Of a DNA stretch of 64,000 nucleotides, positions 54,116 through 64,000 are shown piece after piece. Source of the stretch: Planococcus sp. MER TA 32b (GTDB lineage: Bacteria > Bacillota > Bacilli > Bacillales_A > Planococcaceae). The notes under the pieces are model-generated. The model saw only the letters and a program-made list of their open reading frames with translations, was not told the DNA's origin and did not search any database. A program made the position numbers and the translations under genes. Numbering within the stretch: the stretch's first letter is position 1; every line of letters begins with the position of its first letter. The stretch spans positions 992,001-1,056,000 of the forward strand of contig JAMCAN010000001.1 of NCBI GenBank assembly GCA_023715185.1, read 5' to 3'.

Positions 54116-55870
54116 ATGAAAAAGAACAAATCGTTATTATGGCTTTTCGCTTTGATTCTTGTCCTGTCTGCGTTCCTTGCAGCATGCGGCGGAGATGACA
54201 GCGGATCGTCCTCGGATGATGCAGACAAAAAAGAAGAAACTGAAACAGAAACTGAAACAGAAACAGAAGGCACTGCTGAAGGAGAGCCTCAGGCAGGCGG
54301 AACATTGGTGTACGGCATTGACGCTCCACCAGAAGGATTATTCTCATCTGCTTTTTATGGCATCGCAACGGATGCTGAAGTAATCGATCTTTATGATGAG
54401 CCATTAATTACTTATAACGAAAACCTGGAACCAATTCCTAACGTAGCTTCATGGGAAACAGAAGACAATAAAGTCTTCACTTTCACATTCGAAGAAGGCG
54501 TTAAATGGCATAACGGCGAAGAACTGACAGTTAATGACTGGGTATTCGCATTAGAAACAATCGCTAACAAAGATTACGATGGTCCTCGTTACACGAACGT
54601 CCAAACAATTGAAGGAGCAGAAGCTTTCCGCAACGGTGAAGCTGATACGATTTCAGGAATTGAAGTTGTAAGTGATTATGAAATCAAAATCACTTTCGAT
54701 CAGGCACGTGTAAACAACTTAACAAACCTTTGGGTATATGCTCTTCCTGAATCAGTAATGGGCGATGTGCCAGTTGCTGAAATGTCAGGATCTGAATGGG
54801 TACGTTCCACTCCAATCGGAATCGGGCCATTTAAAATTGAAAATATCGTAGCTGGTGAATCAGTAGAACTTACTAAAAATGAAGACTACTGGAACGGCGA
54901 TGTTAACTTGGACAAGATTGTAGTCCGCGTTATCGACAACTCTTCTGTAGTCGGCGCATTGCAAAATGGCGATGTTGACATGCTTTCCCTTCAGCCAGTT
55001 TCTGGACCTGAAGTAGAACCTTTGGAAAATGTCGAAATCATCACTTACCCTGGATTGTCTTACTATTATGTAGGATTCAAACTTGGTAAATTCGACAACG
55101 ATTCACAATCAATTGTAGAAGAAAACCCTAAATATCAAGACAAACAGCTTCGTCAGGCGATGATGTATGCGCTGAACCGCCAAGAGTGGGTTGATGCATT
55201 CTTCTTCGGCTACGCAAACGTAGTAAACGCTCCAGTACCGAGCTCCCACTGGAATGCAGCTGATAACAGCGAATTGAACACTTATGAATATGATCCTGAA
55301 AAAGCTAAGACTTTGCTTGATGAAGCTGGTTATGTAGACCAAAACGGAGACGGTTTCCGTGAAGATCCAAATGGTGATGAGTTTATCGTTAAATTCTCAC
55401 ATTATGCTACTGGAAACCCTACATTCGAGTCACGCGCGCAAGCAATCACTCAATATTTCGAGGAAGTAGGACTTCAATCAGAACTTGAGATGGTAGAAGT
55501 TAACTTGTACTATGACATGATCGAAAAAGATGATCCAGCTATCGAAACATTCTTTGGCGGCTGGGGAACTGGAGCAGATCCGGATCCTTCAGGTCTATGG
55601 AAAGCAGATCAGCTTTGGAACTACCCACGCTACAACAATCCTGAAGCCGACAAATTGCTTGACGACGCTCTAGACATTGAAGTCGTTGGCACAGATCAGG
55701 CTAAACGTGCTGAACTGTACATTGAATGGCAGAAGATTGTAAACGAAGATTTGCCGATGCTTTATATCGCAGAACTTGAAGAAATTGTTGCTTTGAACAA
55801 TCGTGTAGGCGGAGTTGAATATGACGTATCTGGTCAAAACAACCCTGCTGAATGGTTTGTAACAGAATAA
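54116..55870 (+). CDS. appA: oligopeptide-binding lipoprotein AppA
   Basis: 584 aa SBP family 5. Signal peptide with lipobox LAAC (Cys at ~22), an acidic linker containing a run of Glu-Thr repeats, then the binding fold (GGTLVYGIDAPPEGLFSSAFYG, VKWHNGEELTVNDWVFALETI, RQAMMYALNRQEWVDAFFFGYA). Captures peptides for AppBCDF. In B. subtilis App takes longer peptides and can support competence and sporulation signalling. ATG 54116 after AGGGGG; an upstream in-frame ATG lies within appF. Confidence 0.92.
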   Translation: MKKNKSLLWLFALILVLSAFLAACGGDDSGSSSDDADKKEETETETETETEGTAEGEPQAGGTLVYGIDAPPEGLFSSAFYGIATDAEVIDLYDEPLITYNENLEPIPNVASWETEDNKVFTFTFEEGVKWHNGEELTVNDWVFALETIANKDYDGPRYTNVQTIEGAEAFRNGEADTISGIEVVSDYEIKITFDQARVNNLTNLWVYALPESVMGDVPVAEMSGSEWVRSTPIGIGPFKIENIVAGESVELTKNEDYWNGDVNLDKIVVRVIDNSSVVGALQNGDVDMLSLQPVSGPEVEPLENVEIITYPGLSYYYVGFKLGKFDNDSQSIVEENPKYQDKQLRQAMMYALNRQEWVDAFFFGYANVVNAPVPSSHWNAADNSELNTYEYDPEKAKTLLDEAGYVDQNGDGFREDPNGDEFIVKFSHYATGNPTFESRAQAITQYFEEVGLQSELEMVEVNLYYDMIEKDDPAIETFFGGWGTGADPDPSGLWKADQLWNYPRYNNPEADKLLDDALDIEVVGTDQAKRAELYIEWQKIVNEDLPMLYIAELEEIVALNNRVGGVEYDVSGQNNPAEWFVTE

Positions 55871-55885
55871 TACAGGTAAGAAACC

Positions 55886-55985
55886 TTCAACGATGGGCTG
55901 GCATTAGCTAGCTCATCGTTGAAAAATTATATGAAGCTCTTATGCACGGTAAGGGGCGTTTGAAAGCAAATAACTCTTACCGTGC
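55886..55985 (+). promoter_or_regulatory. two intercistronic hairpins between appA and appB
   Basis: TTCAACGATG ... CATCGTTGAA (55886-55923) and GCACGGTAAG ... CTTACCGTGC (55944-55985, 22-nt loop). Neither is followed by a T-run, so they look like RNA-stabilising or processing structures that leave more appA than appBC message. Confidence 0.55.
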
Positions 55986-56028
55986 CGGAGAGCGGCAACA
56001 GAGAACTTTACAGACAAGGAGAGTATAA

Positions 56029-56994
56029 ATGCTTAAATATACGATTAAAAGATTGCTCGGAACGATTCCTATGCTCATCCTTATTTCCATCGTAGTATTT
56101 TCATTGGCAAAATTGATGCCGGGGGATTCCCTGAGTGGAGAAATTGATCCTTTGAATACAAATCCGGAATATATTGAGGAAATGAGAGAAAAACTGGGTT
56201 ACAACGAACCGCTGCCAGTGCAGTATTTTAATTGGATTACTGGCTTTGTGCAGGGGGATTTCGGTAAATCGACAAAATATAAGACAGATGTATTCGATAT
56301 TATCATGGAAAAAGTTCCGAATACCTTATTGCTGGGTGTAATTTCTCTTATCATCACGTATATCCTGGCGTTTGCAATGGGGATGTATTCAGGCAGGAGG
56401 CCCTATACCATCGGGGATAATGCCATTGCGGGGATAAACTATATCATGCTTGCGATTCCATCTTTCGTAGCCGCTGTAGTTGCCATCTATTTCTTTTCTT
56501 TCCACTTGAACTGGTTCCCGTTTGGCGGATCGGTGGACATTCTGATTGAAAAAGGCAGCTTTGAATATTATATAAGCAAATTACATCATGTTCTCCTGCC
56601 GGCGTTAGTTCTTGGCGCGATGGGAACAGCCTCATATACGCAGTTTCTGCGCAACGATATTATTGATAATTCACGGAAAGATTTTGTTCGTACTGCCCGC
56701 GCCAAAGGAACGCCAATAAGAAAAATCTATAATGTACATATTTTAAGAAATTCCATTATTCCTTTAGTGACGTTTTTAGGATTTGATTTTGCCGCATTGA
56801 TTGGCGGAGCTATTATCACTGAAACAATTTTTACATATCCGGGAATCGGTATGCTGTTCCTTGATTCGGTGACCAGCCGGGATTACCCGACATTGATGGC
56901 TCTTACTATGCTTTTGTCATTCCTGACATTAGCCGGAAATTTAATAGCAGACTTATTATACGGCGTCGTGGATCCACGAATCCGCCTGGATTGA
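56029..56994 (+). CDS. appB: oligopeptide ABC permease AppB
   Basis: 321 aa, six transmembrane helices; BPD_transp_1 EAA loop DNSRKDFVRTARAKGTPIRKIYNVHILRNSIIPLVT. N-terminal LKYTIKRLLGTIPMLILISIVVFSLAKLMPGD is typical of OppB-type permeases. Pairs with AppC. Start ATG 56029 after AAGGAGAG. Confidence 0.93.
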   Translation: MLKYTIKRLLGTIPMLILISIVVFSLAKLMPGDSLSGEIDPLNTNPEYIEEMREKLGYNEPLPVQYFNWITGFVQGDFGKSTKYKTDVFDIIMEKVPNTLLLGVISLIITYILAFAMGMYSGRRPYTIGDNAIAGINYIMLAIPSFVAAVVAIYFFSFHLNWFPFGGSVDILIEKGSFEYYISKLHHVLLPALVLGAMGTASYTQFLRNDIIDNSRKDFVRTARAKGTPIRKIYNVHILRNSIIPLVTFLGFDFAALIGGAIITETIFTYPGIGMLFLDSVTSRDYPTLMALTMLLSFLTLAGNLIADLLYGVVDPRIRLD

Positions 56995-57006
56995 GGAGGA
57001 AGCAGA

Positions 57007-57924
57007 ATGGCATCATCAACAACTTTATCTCAGCAAAAGAAGCCGGAACGAAGCTTGTCTCCCTGGCAGATTGCAAGAAGAAAGTTTTTAAAGAACAAAT
57101 TGGCCATGATCAGTTCGGTTTTTATCATTTTGGTCACTTTGCTGTCCATCGCAGCGCCTTTACTGGCTCAGTATTTATCACCATTGCCGGATATTGCGAA
57201 AGTGAATATCGGATCAATGAATATACCGCCCAACAGTGAGCACATACTCGGGACGGACAAAAGCGGCAGAGATGTATTGACCCGCCTGTTTTACGGTGGG
57301 AGGATCTCTCTGCTGGTCGGATTCAGCGCCACTTTGATGGTAATTGTTTTAGGGACTATTGTAGGCTCCATTGCAGGGTTCTTTGGAGGACTTGTTGACA
57401 ATATTCTTATGCGATTCACTGATTTAGTATTGACGTTTCCTTTTTTAGTCTTTGTTATCGTCTTGAACACAATACTCTACGGCAGAGTTGATGGACTATG
57501 GGTCCTGATCATTGTCATCGGAGTATTGAGCTGGGGAGGGGTGGCCCGTCTGGTGCGCAGTAAAGTCCTGGCGGAAAAAGAGAATGAATATATTCTGGCC
57601 GCTCTGTCCATAGGCTGTTCACCGTTCAAAGTAATTGCGAAGCATTTACTGCCAAACGTGGCTTCGACGATTATTGTCCAGGCAACATTGATTTTTGCAA
57701 GCATGATCGTGGTTGAATCTGCATTAAGCTACCTTGGATTCGGAGTGCCGCAAGCGACTCCAAGCTGGGGAATCATGCTGTCTTCCGCCAACGAACCGGA
57801 TGTGCTGCAAGGCAAGCCATGGATCTGGATGCCGCCGGCGATAGTTCTGACATTGACGATTCTTTCCATTAACTTTATAGGTGAGGGATTGAAGGATGCA
57901 TTGAATCCTAAATCCTTGAGATAA
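57007..57924 (+). CDS. appC: oligopeptide ABC permease AppC
   Basis: 305 aa, OppC-type permease with an N-terminal cytoplasmic segment, first helix at ~35-55, and the EAA loop KVLAEKENEYILAALSIGCSPFKVIAKHLLPNVASTIIVQ. LGTDKSGRDVLTRLFYGGRISLLVGF is the OppC signature. Last gene of the app operon; a strong terminator follows. Confidence 0.93.
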   Translation: MASSTTLSQQKKPERSLSPWQIARRKFLKNKLAMISSVFIILVTLLSIAAPLLAQYLSPLPDIAKVNIGSMNIPPNSEHILGTDKSGRDVLTRLFYGGRISLLVGFSATLMVIVLGTIVGSIAGFFGGLVDNILMRFTDLVLTFPFLVFVIVLNTILYGRVDGLWVLIIVIGVLSWGGVARLVRSKVLAEKENEYILAALSIGCSPFKVIAKHLLPNVASTIIVQATLIFASMIVVESALSYLGFGVPQATPSWGIMLSSANEPDVLQGKPWIWMPPAIVLTLTILSINFIGEGLKDALNPKSLR

Positions 57925-57963
57925 AAAAAGTTCCGCACAATTTAATGTGCGGAACTTTTTTTG
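57925..57963 (+). terminator. rho-independent terminator after appC
   Basis: AAAAAAGTTCCGCACA / TGTGCGGAACTTTTTT. Confidence 0.92.
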
Positions 57964-58004
57964 GGTTTTGATGAAATGGAAAGTGCTTGGGAAGGGGAGC
58001 CTTT

Positions 58005-59377
<1,373 letters not shown>

Positions 59378-59407
59378 ATTATAGTATAAGCAAGAAATGG
59401 ATTGCAA
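59378..59407 (-). promoter_or_regulatory. SigA promoter of trpS
   Basis: Minus strand TTGCAA (59407-59402), 18-bp spacer, TATAAT (59383-59378), at the upstream edge of the T-box leader. Confidence 0.75.
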
Positions 59408-59409
59408 TA

Positions 59410-59751
59410 TTATAATTCGTAAACAAGCAAGGATATGCTCATCATCAGGATGGTCACTATGCCGATTATAAGGAGCGGGGCAGCTGAAAAGGGTATGATC
59501 TCGGAAGGCATACGCATTTCATCATCGTCCAATGTGCTTTTACGGCGATAGAACTTTCGCATGCTCATTGTGAAAATATCGAAGGCCCCGGTCTGCACGA
59601 CGAAAATCCAAGCGCCGAAAAAAACCAGTATTCCACCATAGACAAATGATGTGTTGATGTAGGACAAAAGAGATAAGTCTTCCGGACGTATAAAGATGGT
59701 CAGGAATATTATTGCCTGAACCACTAAAATCCACATGATTATTTTTTTCAA
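59410..59751 (-). CDS. DUF3899 family membrane protein
   Basis: 113 aa, three transmembrane segments: IIMWILVVQAIIFLTIF, TSFVYGGILVFFGAWIFVV, and SAAPLLIIGIVTILMMSISLLV; between the second and third a basic/acidic loop (RKFYRRKSTLDDDEMRMP). TTG start at 59751 with GAGGAG nine bases upstream gives MKKIIMWILVV; longer reading frames start before this site. Family function unknown. Its stop lies next to the trpS promoter. Confidence 0.72.
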   Translation of the reverse strand: MKKIIMWILVVQAIIFLTIFIRPEDLSLLSYINTSFVYGGILVFFGAWIFVVQTGAFDIFTMSMRKFYRRKSTLDDDEMRMPSEIIPFSAAPLLIIGIVTILMMSISLLVYEL

Positions 59752-59941
59752 TTTCGCACTCTCCTCTAGATGATTGTAGATGGAAACGAAAAAAAAATCA
59801 AAAAAAATCATCGGAAATGCTTTGCAAGAAAACGCTTACAAACGTAATATTCACGCGATTTATTCTGTAATAAATGTCACACTATTATTATAATGACCGA
59901 TAAAATATAAAAAAAAGCCTGTACAAGGTTAAAAGAATATG

Positions 59942-59947
59942 TATAAT
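59942..59947 (+). promoter_or_regulatory. -10 element of the opp operon promoter
   Basis: TATAAT 44 bp before the oppA start. No good -35 at 17 bp, though CTGTAC is 15 bp upstream. The 59752-59991 gap holds nothing else but the CodY-like box. Confidence 0.5.
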
Positions 59948-59960
59948 TAACAGTGTACCA

Positions 59961-59975
59961 ATTTTTCAGAAAATT
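59961..59975 (+). promoter_or_regulatory. CodY box
   Basis: ATTTTTCAGAAAATT matches the 15-bp CodY consensus AATTTTCWGAAAATT at 14 positions. It is just downstream of the -10, in the transcribed leader before oppA, a typical place for CodY repression under amino-acid-rich conditions. Confidence 0.78.
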
Positions 59976-59991
59976 TAAGGGGGTCACCTAA

Positions 59992-61722
59992 GTGAAGAAC
60001 AGCAAGCTATTTTGGCTACTTGGCCTAGTTCTTGTTCTCAGCATCTTCCTAGCTGCATGTGGCGGCGGAGACGATTCTGACACAAGTACTGAATCAGAAA
60101 CACCAGAAGAAGAGACAGATACTCCTGCTGAAGGAGAAGAATCTGAAGGAGCATCAGGCGAGCCTGACGCAGAACAAGTTTTAAACCTAGTTGAAGGTGC
60201 GGAAATTCCATCAATGGACTCAGCCATCGCTGAAGATGCTGTAGCATTCAACATCTTGAACAACGTTAACGAAGGTTTATTCCGCTTAAACGAAGAAAAT
60301 GTTGCAATTCCTGCATTAGCAGAAAGCGAGCCTGAAATTTCTGAAGACGGCTTGACTTACACTTTCAAATTGCGTGATGCTAATTGGTCGGATGGTACAC
60401 CGGTAACAGCACAGGATTTTGAATTTGCTTGGAAACGCGCGCTAGACCCTGAAGTAGGATCTCCTTATGGTCCATACATGATGGCTGGCACAATCAAAGG
60501 CGCTACTGAAGTATCAGAAGGCGCTGACCCATCAGAACTTGGTGTTGTTGCAGAAGACGAAAAAACTCTAGTTGTTACACTTGAGCGTCCAACTCCATAC
60601 TTCATGTCTTTGATGGCTTTCGGAACTTTCTATCCACAGAACGAAGCATTCGTTACTGAAAAAGGCGACGACTACGCTTTGAACTCTGATAACTTGCTTT
60701 ACAACGGTCCATTCATGCTTACAAACTGGGATGGCACTGGCTTGACTTGGACAATGGAGAAAAACCCTGAGTACTGGGATGCTGAAACAGTTCAACTTGA
60801 AACTATCAACGTTGACGTTGTTAAAGAAACATCTACAGCTCTAAACCTTTACCAATCTGGCGAGAAAGACCGCGCTGGACTATCTGGTGAATTCGCAATG
60901 CAATACGCTGACGATCCAGAAGTTGTAAGAGAACTTGAACCAACATTGTTCTACTTGAAATTCAACCAAGAACGCAATGGTGAAGAAACACCACTTGCTA
61001 ACGTAAACATCCGTAAAGCGATCTCTATGTCATTCAACAAACAAGATCTTGTTGACGTAGTATTGGCTAACGGTTCACTTCCAGCTAACTACCTTGTTCC
61101 TACTGAGTTCACATTCACTGAAGACGGAGCAGATTTCCGTGAAGTCAACGGTGACTTGACTGGCTTTGATGTAGAGCAAGCACAAGAATTCTGGGCTACT
61201 GGCCTTGAAGAAATCGGTGAAACTGAAGTAACTCTTGAACTATTGGGCGGCGACAGCGAATTGGCTGGTAAAATGGACGCTTACTTGAAAGAACAAATGG
61301 AAACTAACCTTGAAGGTTTGACTGTAAACTTGAAAGCTGTACCATTTGGCGTTCGTCTTGAACTTGACGAAGCACAGGACTATGACATGCAAAACTCTGG
61401 TTGGGGCCCTGACTATCAGGATCCAATGACATTCATTGACTTGTTCGTAACTGGAGCTTCACACAACTTGATGTCTTATTCTAGTGAAGAATTCGACAGC
61501 TTGGTTGAACAGGCTAAAGGCGAACTAGCTCAAGATGCAACAGCTCGCTGGGAAGCTATGGCTGAAGCTGAAAGAATCCTGATTGAAGAAGATGCTGCAA
61601 TCGCGCCGATTTACCAACGCGCTACAATGGCTCTTCAAAAACCATATGTACAAAACATCATTTCTCACCCATTCGGTGGAGATTACAGCTACAAATGGGC
61701 TTTCATTTCAGGCAAAGAGTAA
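59992..61722 (+). CDS. oppA: oligopeptide-binding lipoprotein OppA
   Basis: 576 aa SBP family 5. Signal peptide with lipobox LAAC, an acidic linker, then QVLNLVEGAEIPSMDSAIAEDAVAFNILNNVNEGLFRL, NWSDGTPVTAQDFEFAWKRALDP and NPEYWDAETVQLETINVDVV, the OppA pattern. Codon choice is biased toward a few codons, as in highly expressed genes. GTG start at 59992 after GGGGGT. Followed by a terminator-like attenuator before oppB, allowing excess OppA. Confidence 0.93.
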   Translation: MKNSKLFWLLGLVLVLSIFLAACGGGDDSDTSTESETPEEETDTPAEGEESEGASGEPDAEQVLNLVEGAEIPSMDSAIAEDAVAFNILNNVNEGLFRLNEENVAIPALAESEPEISEDGLTYTFKLRDANWSDGTPVTAQDFEFAWKRALDPEVGSPYGPYMMAGTIKGATEVSEGADPSELGVVAEDEKTLVVTLERPTPYFMSLMAFGTFYPQNEAFVTEKGDDYALNSDNLLYNGPFMLTNWDGTGLTWTMEKNPEYWDAETVQLETINVDVVKETSTALNLYQSGEKDRAGLSGEFAMQYADDPEVVRELEPTLFYLKFNQERNGEETPLANVNIRKAISMSFNKQDLVDVVLANGSLPANYLVPTEFTFTEDGADFREVNGDLTGFDVEQAQEFWATGLEEIGETEVTLELLGGDSELAGKMDAYLKEQMETNLEGLTVNLKAVPFGVRLELDEAQDYDMQNSGWGPDYQDPMTFIDLFVTGASHNLMSYSSEEFDSLVEQAKGELAQDATARWEAMAEAERILIEEDAAIAPIYQRATMALQKPYVQNIISHPFGGDYSYKWAFISGKE

Positions 61723-61756
61723 TTTAAACTGAAGTCACGGTTTTAAAACCAAATAG

Positions 61757-61799
61757 AAAGAGAGTATATCGCTACTTTAGCTCGATATACTCTCTTTTC
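61757..61799 (+). terminator. hairpin/attenuator between oppA and oppB
   Basis: AAAGAGAGTATATCG / CGATATACTCTCTTT, a 15-bp perfect stem with a short T-run. Probably partial termination to set oppA above oppBCD. Confidence 0.8.
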
Positions 61800-61919
61800 T
61801 AATGTAGGAAAGTTCACCGAAAATTAACCCTTTTCTGCTAAATTTGAAAAAAATAAGTTTTTGTTTTCATACATAAACAGAGCTTATATAATAGAAGTAT
61901 TCTATTTCGGAGGTGCAAC

Positions 61920-62855
61920 ATGGCAAGATATATTGGCAAACGGATAATATATATGGTGATTACATTGGCGTTGATTGCCACATTCACTTTTTTCTTGATG
62001 AAGATACTACCAGGTTCCCCTATCGCTTCCGCAGATAAATTATCTCCAGAACAAAGGGCAGTCGTAGAAGCAAGGTACGGTCTGGACGACCCCCTTCCGG
62101 TACAATATTTCAATTATATGTTCGGCCTTGTACAAGGTGATCTTGGCATTTCGATCAACCAGTTTAAAGGCGCAGATGTAACTGATGTTATTTTGAGCCG
62201 TATGGGACCATCAGCACAAATTGGTTTCCAAGGAATGCTATTGGGTACGGTTTTAGGGATCCTCCTAGGGATGATTGCCGCATTGAGGCAAAATACATGG
62301 GTTGATTATTCCAGCACAATTGTTGCGATAATCGGTATTTCGATTCCATCCTTTGTATTTGCGTCAATGCTACAATACTTCTTAGGCCTGAAATTAGGCT
62401 GGTTCCCGGTTGCTTTGTGGAAAGACGGATTTATGTCCAGTGTCCTTCCATCGATCGCTTTAGCGATGTTCCCGCTTGCTACAGCAGCGCGGTTCATCAG
62501 AACAGAAATGATCGAAGTACTAAGCTCAGATTATATAACACTTGCCAAAGCCAAAGGCGCAAGCGGCTCTGAGATTGCGTTCAAACACGCATTCCGGAAT
62601 GCATTGATTCCGTTGATCACGGTTCTTGGACCAATGGCTGTTGGTATCTTGACAGGATCACTGGTTGTAGAACAAATTTTCGCAATTCCTGGAATCGGCG
62701 AACAGTTCGTTAAGTCAATCATGGTGAGTGACTTCTCAATCATAATGGGTACTACAATCTTCTTCTCAGTATTCCTGATCCTAGTAATTCTAATTGTCGA
62801 TATTATGTACGGTATTATAGATCCTCGTATCCGTCTTTCAGGAGGTAAGAGTTAA
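61920..62855 (+). CDS. oppB: oligopeptide ABC permease OppB
   Basis: 311 aa, six transmembrane helices; RYIGKRIIYMVITLALIATFTFFLMKILPGSP opening and the EAA loop ITLAKAKGASGSEIAFKHAFRNALIPLITVLGP. ATG 61920 after CGGAGGTG. The stop overlaps the oppC start by one base (TAATG). Confidence 0.95.
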   Translation: MARYIGKRIIYMVITLALIATFTFFLMKILPGSPIASADKLSPEQRAVVEARYGLDDPLPVQYFNYMFGLVQGDLGISINQFKGADVTDVILSRMGPSAQIGFQGMLLGTVLGILLGMIAALRQNTWVDYSSTIVAIIGISIPSFVFASMLQYFLGLKLGWFPVALWKDGFMSSVLPSIALAMFPLATAARFIRTEMIEVLSSDYITLAKAKGASGSEIAFKHAFRNALIPLITVLGPMAVGILTGSLVVEQIFAIPGIGEQFVKSIMVSDFSIIMGTTIFFSVFLILVILIVDIMYGIIDPRIRLSGGKS

Positions 62856-63874
62856 TGACCCAAAACTATGATAAATTGCCTCAAGGGTCTTTTGACAGAA
62901 TACCAAGAGACACTCAGCAGGCAGAACGTATCTCGAAACCCAGCGTCAGCTTTTGGCAGGACGCATGGCGCAGACTCAGAAAAAACAAAGGTGCTATATT
63001 CAGTTTAATCCTGTTTGGATTGATTGTTCTTATGGCATTGCTGGGACCGATTATCAGCCCTTATTCACCAAATGCACAAACGATCACACACGCAAACCTT
63101 CCGCCTAAAATTCCGGTGATTGAAAATCTGGGCATTTTTGACGGCGTTGGTACACTTGGCGGTAAAGAAGTGGATTTATACGAGATGAAAAACGTTGACC
63201 AAAACTATTGGTTCGGTACTGATGGTCTTGGCCGTGATATGTTCTCGCGTGTTTGGAAAGGTACGCAAGTATCGTTATTCATCGCATTTGCCGCAGCGGC
63301 AATCGATATGCTGATCGGTGTCATTTATGGCGGTATCTCAGGGTACTTCGGCGGACGAGTCGATGATATCATGCAGCGTATCGTCGAGATTCTGACAGGT
63401 ATACCGAACCTTGTTGTCGTAATCCTATTCATCATGATCATGGACCCAGGGATTCTGGCCATCATCATCGCACTGACCATAACCGGTTGGACCGGTATGT
63501 CGCGGGTTGTCCGTGGTCAGGTGCTTAAATACAAAACCCAGGAATTCGTGCTGGCAGCGCGTACCCTGGGCGCGAGTGATGGCCGTATAATCCGGAAGCA
63601 TTTAATGCCCAATGTACTGGCTGTTATCATCATTAATACTATGTTCACGATTCCTTCAGCCATTTTCTTCGAAGCATTCTTGAGCTTCATCGGATTAGGG
63701 CTGCAGGCACCGGATGCTTCACTTGGTACACTTATTAACGACGGTTACAAATTGATCCAGTATCAGCCGCATATCTTGGCGATCCCGGCATTCGTACTTA
63801 GTTTGATCATGATCGCATTCAACTTGATCGGTGATGGATTGCGCGATGCCCTCGATCCTAAGATGAAAGATTAA
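62855..63874 (+). CDS. oppC: oligopeptide ABC permease OppC
   Basis: 339 aa. N-terminal cytoplasmic segment, first helix at ~45-65, FGTDGLGRDMFSRVWKGTQVSLFIAF signature, and EAA loop VLKYKTQEFVLAARTLGASDGRIIRKHLMPNVLAVI. Pairs with OppB. Confidence 0.95.
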   Translation: MTQNYDKLPQGSFDRIPRDTQQAERISKPSVSFWQDAWRRLRKNKGAIFSLILFGLIVLMALLGPIISPYSPNAQTITHANLPPKIPVIENLGIFDGVGTLGGKEVDLYEMKNVDQNYWFGTDGLGRDMFSRVWKGTQVSLFIAFAAAAIDMLIGVIYGGISGYFGGRVDDIMQRIVEILTGIPNLVVVILFIMIMDPGILAIIIALTITGWTGMSRVVRGQVLKYKTQEFVLAARTLGASDGRIIRKHLMPNVLAVIIINTMFTIPSAIFFEAFLSFIGLGLQAPDASLGTLINDGYKLIQYQPHILAIPAFVLSLIMIAFNLIGDGLRDALDPKMKD

Positions 63875-63889
63875 GGAGGAAAGCCGAAG

Positions 63890-64000
63890 ATGGAGAAAAT
63901 TCTACAAGTTAAGGACCTCGAACTTTCCTTTAACACTTTTGGCGGGGAAGTAAAAGCTATACGGGGTGTAAATTTCGATTTATATAAAGGTGAAACTCTG
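63890..64000 (+). CDS. oppD: oligopeptide ABC transporter ATPase OppD, truncated by window end
   Basis: The first 37 codons only (MEKILQVKDLELSFNTFGGEVKAIRGVNFDLYKGETL), open at the right border. The strand-1 and pre-Walker-A part of an OppD/F ATPase; order A-B-C-D fits opp. AAGGAGG precedes the ATG at 63890. Confidence 0.92.
   Translation, partial: MEKILQVKDLELSFNTFGGEVKAIRGVNFDLYKGETL

Overview
The window looks like chromosomal DNA of a low-to-mid GC Gram-positive bacterium, most likely a Planococcaceae member (Planococcus/Planomicrobium/Sporosarcina group). This rests on strong AGGAGG-type ribosome binding sites, TTG/GTG starts, SigB-, CtsR-, CodY- and FapR-like sites, a tryptophan T-box, teichoic-acid genes, and a gene order close to Bacillus subtilis (tagO, LCP, yvyE, degSU, degV, comFA/FC, hpf, secA, prfB, yvjA, cccB, ftsEX, minJ, csbA; then addBA; yisK/yisL-like; yitV/yitW; yjzD, fabH-fabF, appDFABC, trpS, oppABCD). 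The assignment is inferred from reading, not from a database search.

Left end (1-5.3 kb): a 5'-truncated class-I-amidotransferase-type hydrolase faces an unusual two-gene unit on the minus strand. This unit has an RRNPP-type receptor (XRE HTH plus TPR superhelix) and, overlapping its stop codon, a secreted mini-protein. The mini-protein is a signal peptide followed by seven tandem copies of a perfectly conserved octapeptide, ERIPEPWS. I read this as a multicopy-pheromone quorum-sensing system and the main candidate for an undescribed system here. Next come three general-stress genes, each behind a readable SigB promoter (two YflT/17M-type proteins and CsbD), and a small LRV/HEAT-like protein.

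5.4-30 kb: cell-envelope and competence core: tagO, an LCP ligase, yvyE, degS-degU, a lipoprotein, degV, comFA-comFC, an SDR, hpf with a SigB promoter, secA, prfB with the classic programmed +1 frameshift, yvjA, cccB, ftsE-ftsX followed by a coiled-coil M23 hydrolase, a ResA-like thioredoxin, a Cys/Met PLP enzyme, minJ, csbA and azlCD. The flagellar genes and comFB that lie between comFC and hpf in B. subtilis are absent.

30-49 kb: a TVP38-family membrane protein, the AddAB helicase-nuclease, a DUF418 protein, FAH-family and YisL proteins, a membrane-anchored GH13 protein that has lost its catalytic residues, CoA-disulfide reductase, a second DegV, a HAD phosphatase, yitV, yitW, and a ClpB disaggregase without its N-domain behind a CtsR operator.

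49-64 kb: yjzD, fabH-fabF with a FapR-like box, the complete app oligopeptide transporter, trpS under T-box control, a DUF3899 protein, and the opp transporter (oppD truncated by the window end) with a near-consensus CodY box. App and Opp are natural candidates to import the pheromone.

Two interspersed palindromic repeat families occupy intergenic spaces. One of them supplies the last codons and the stop codon of trpS.
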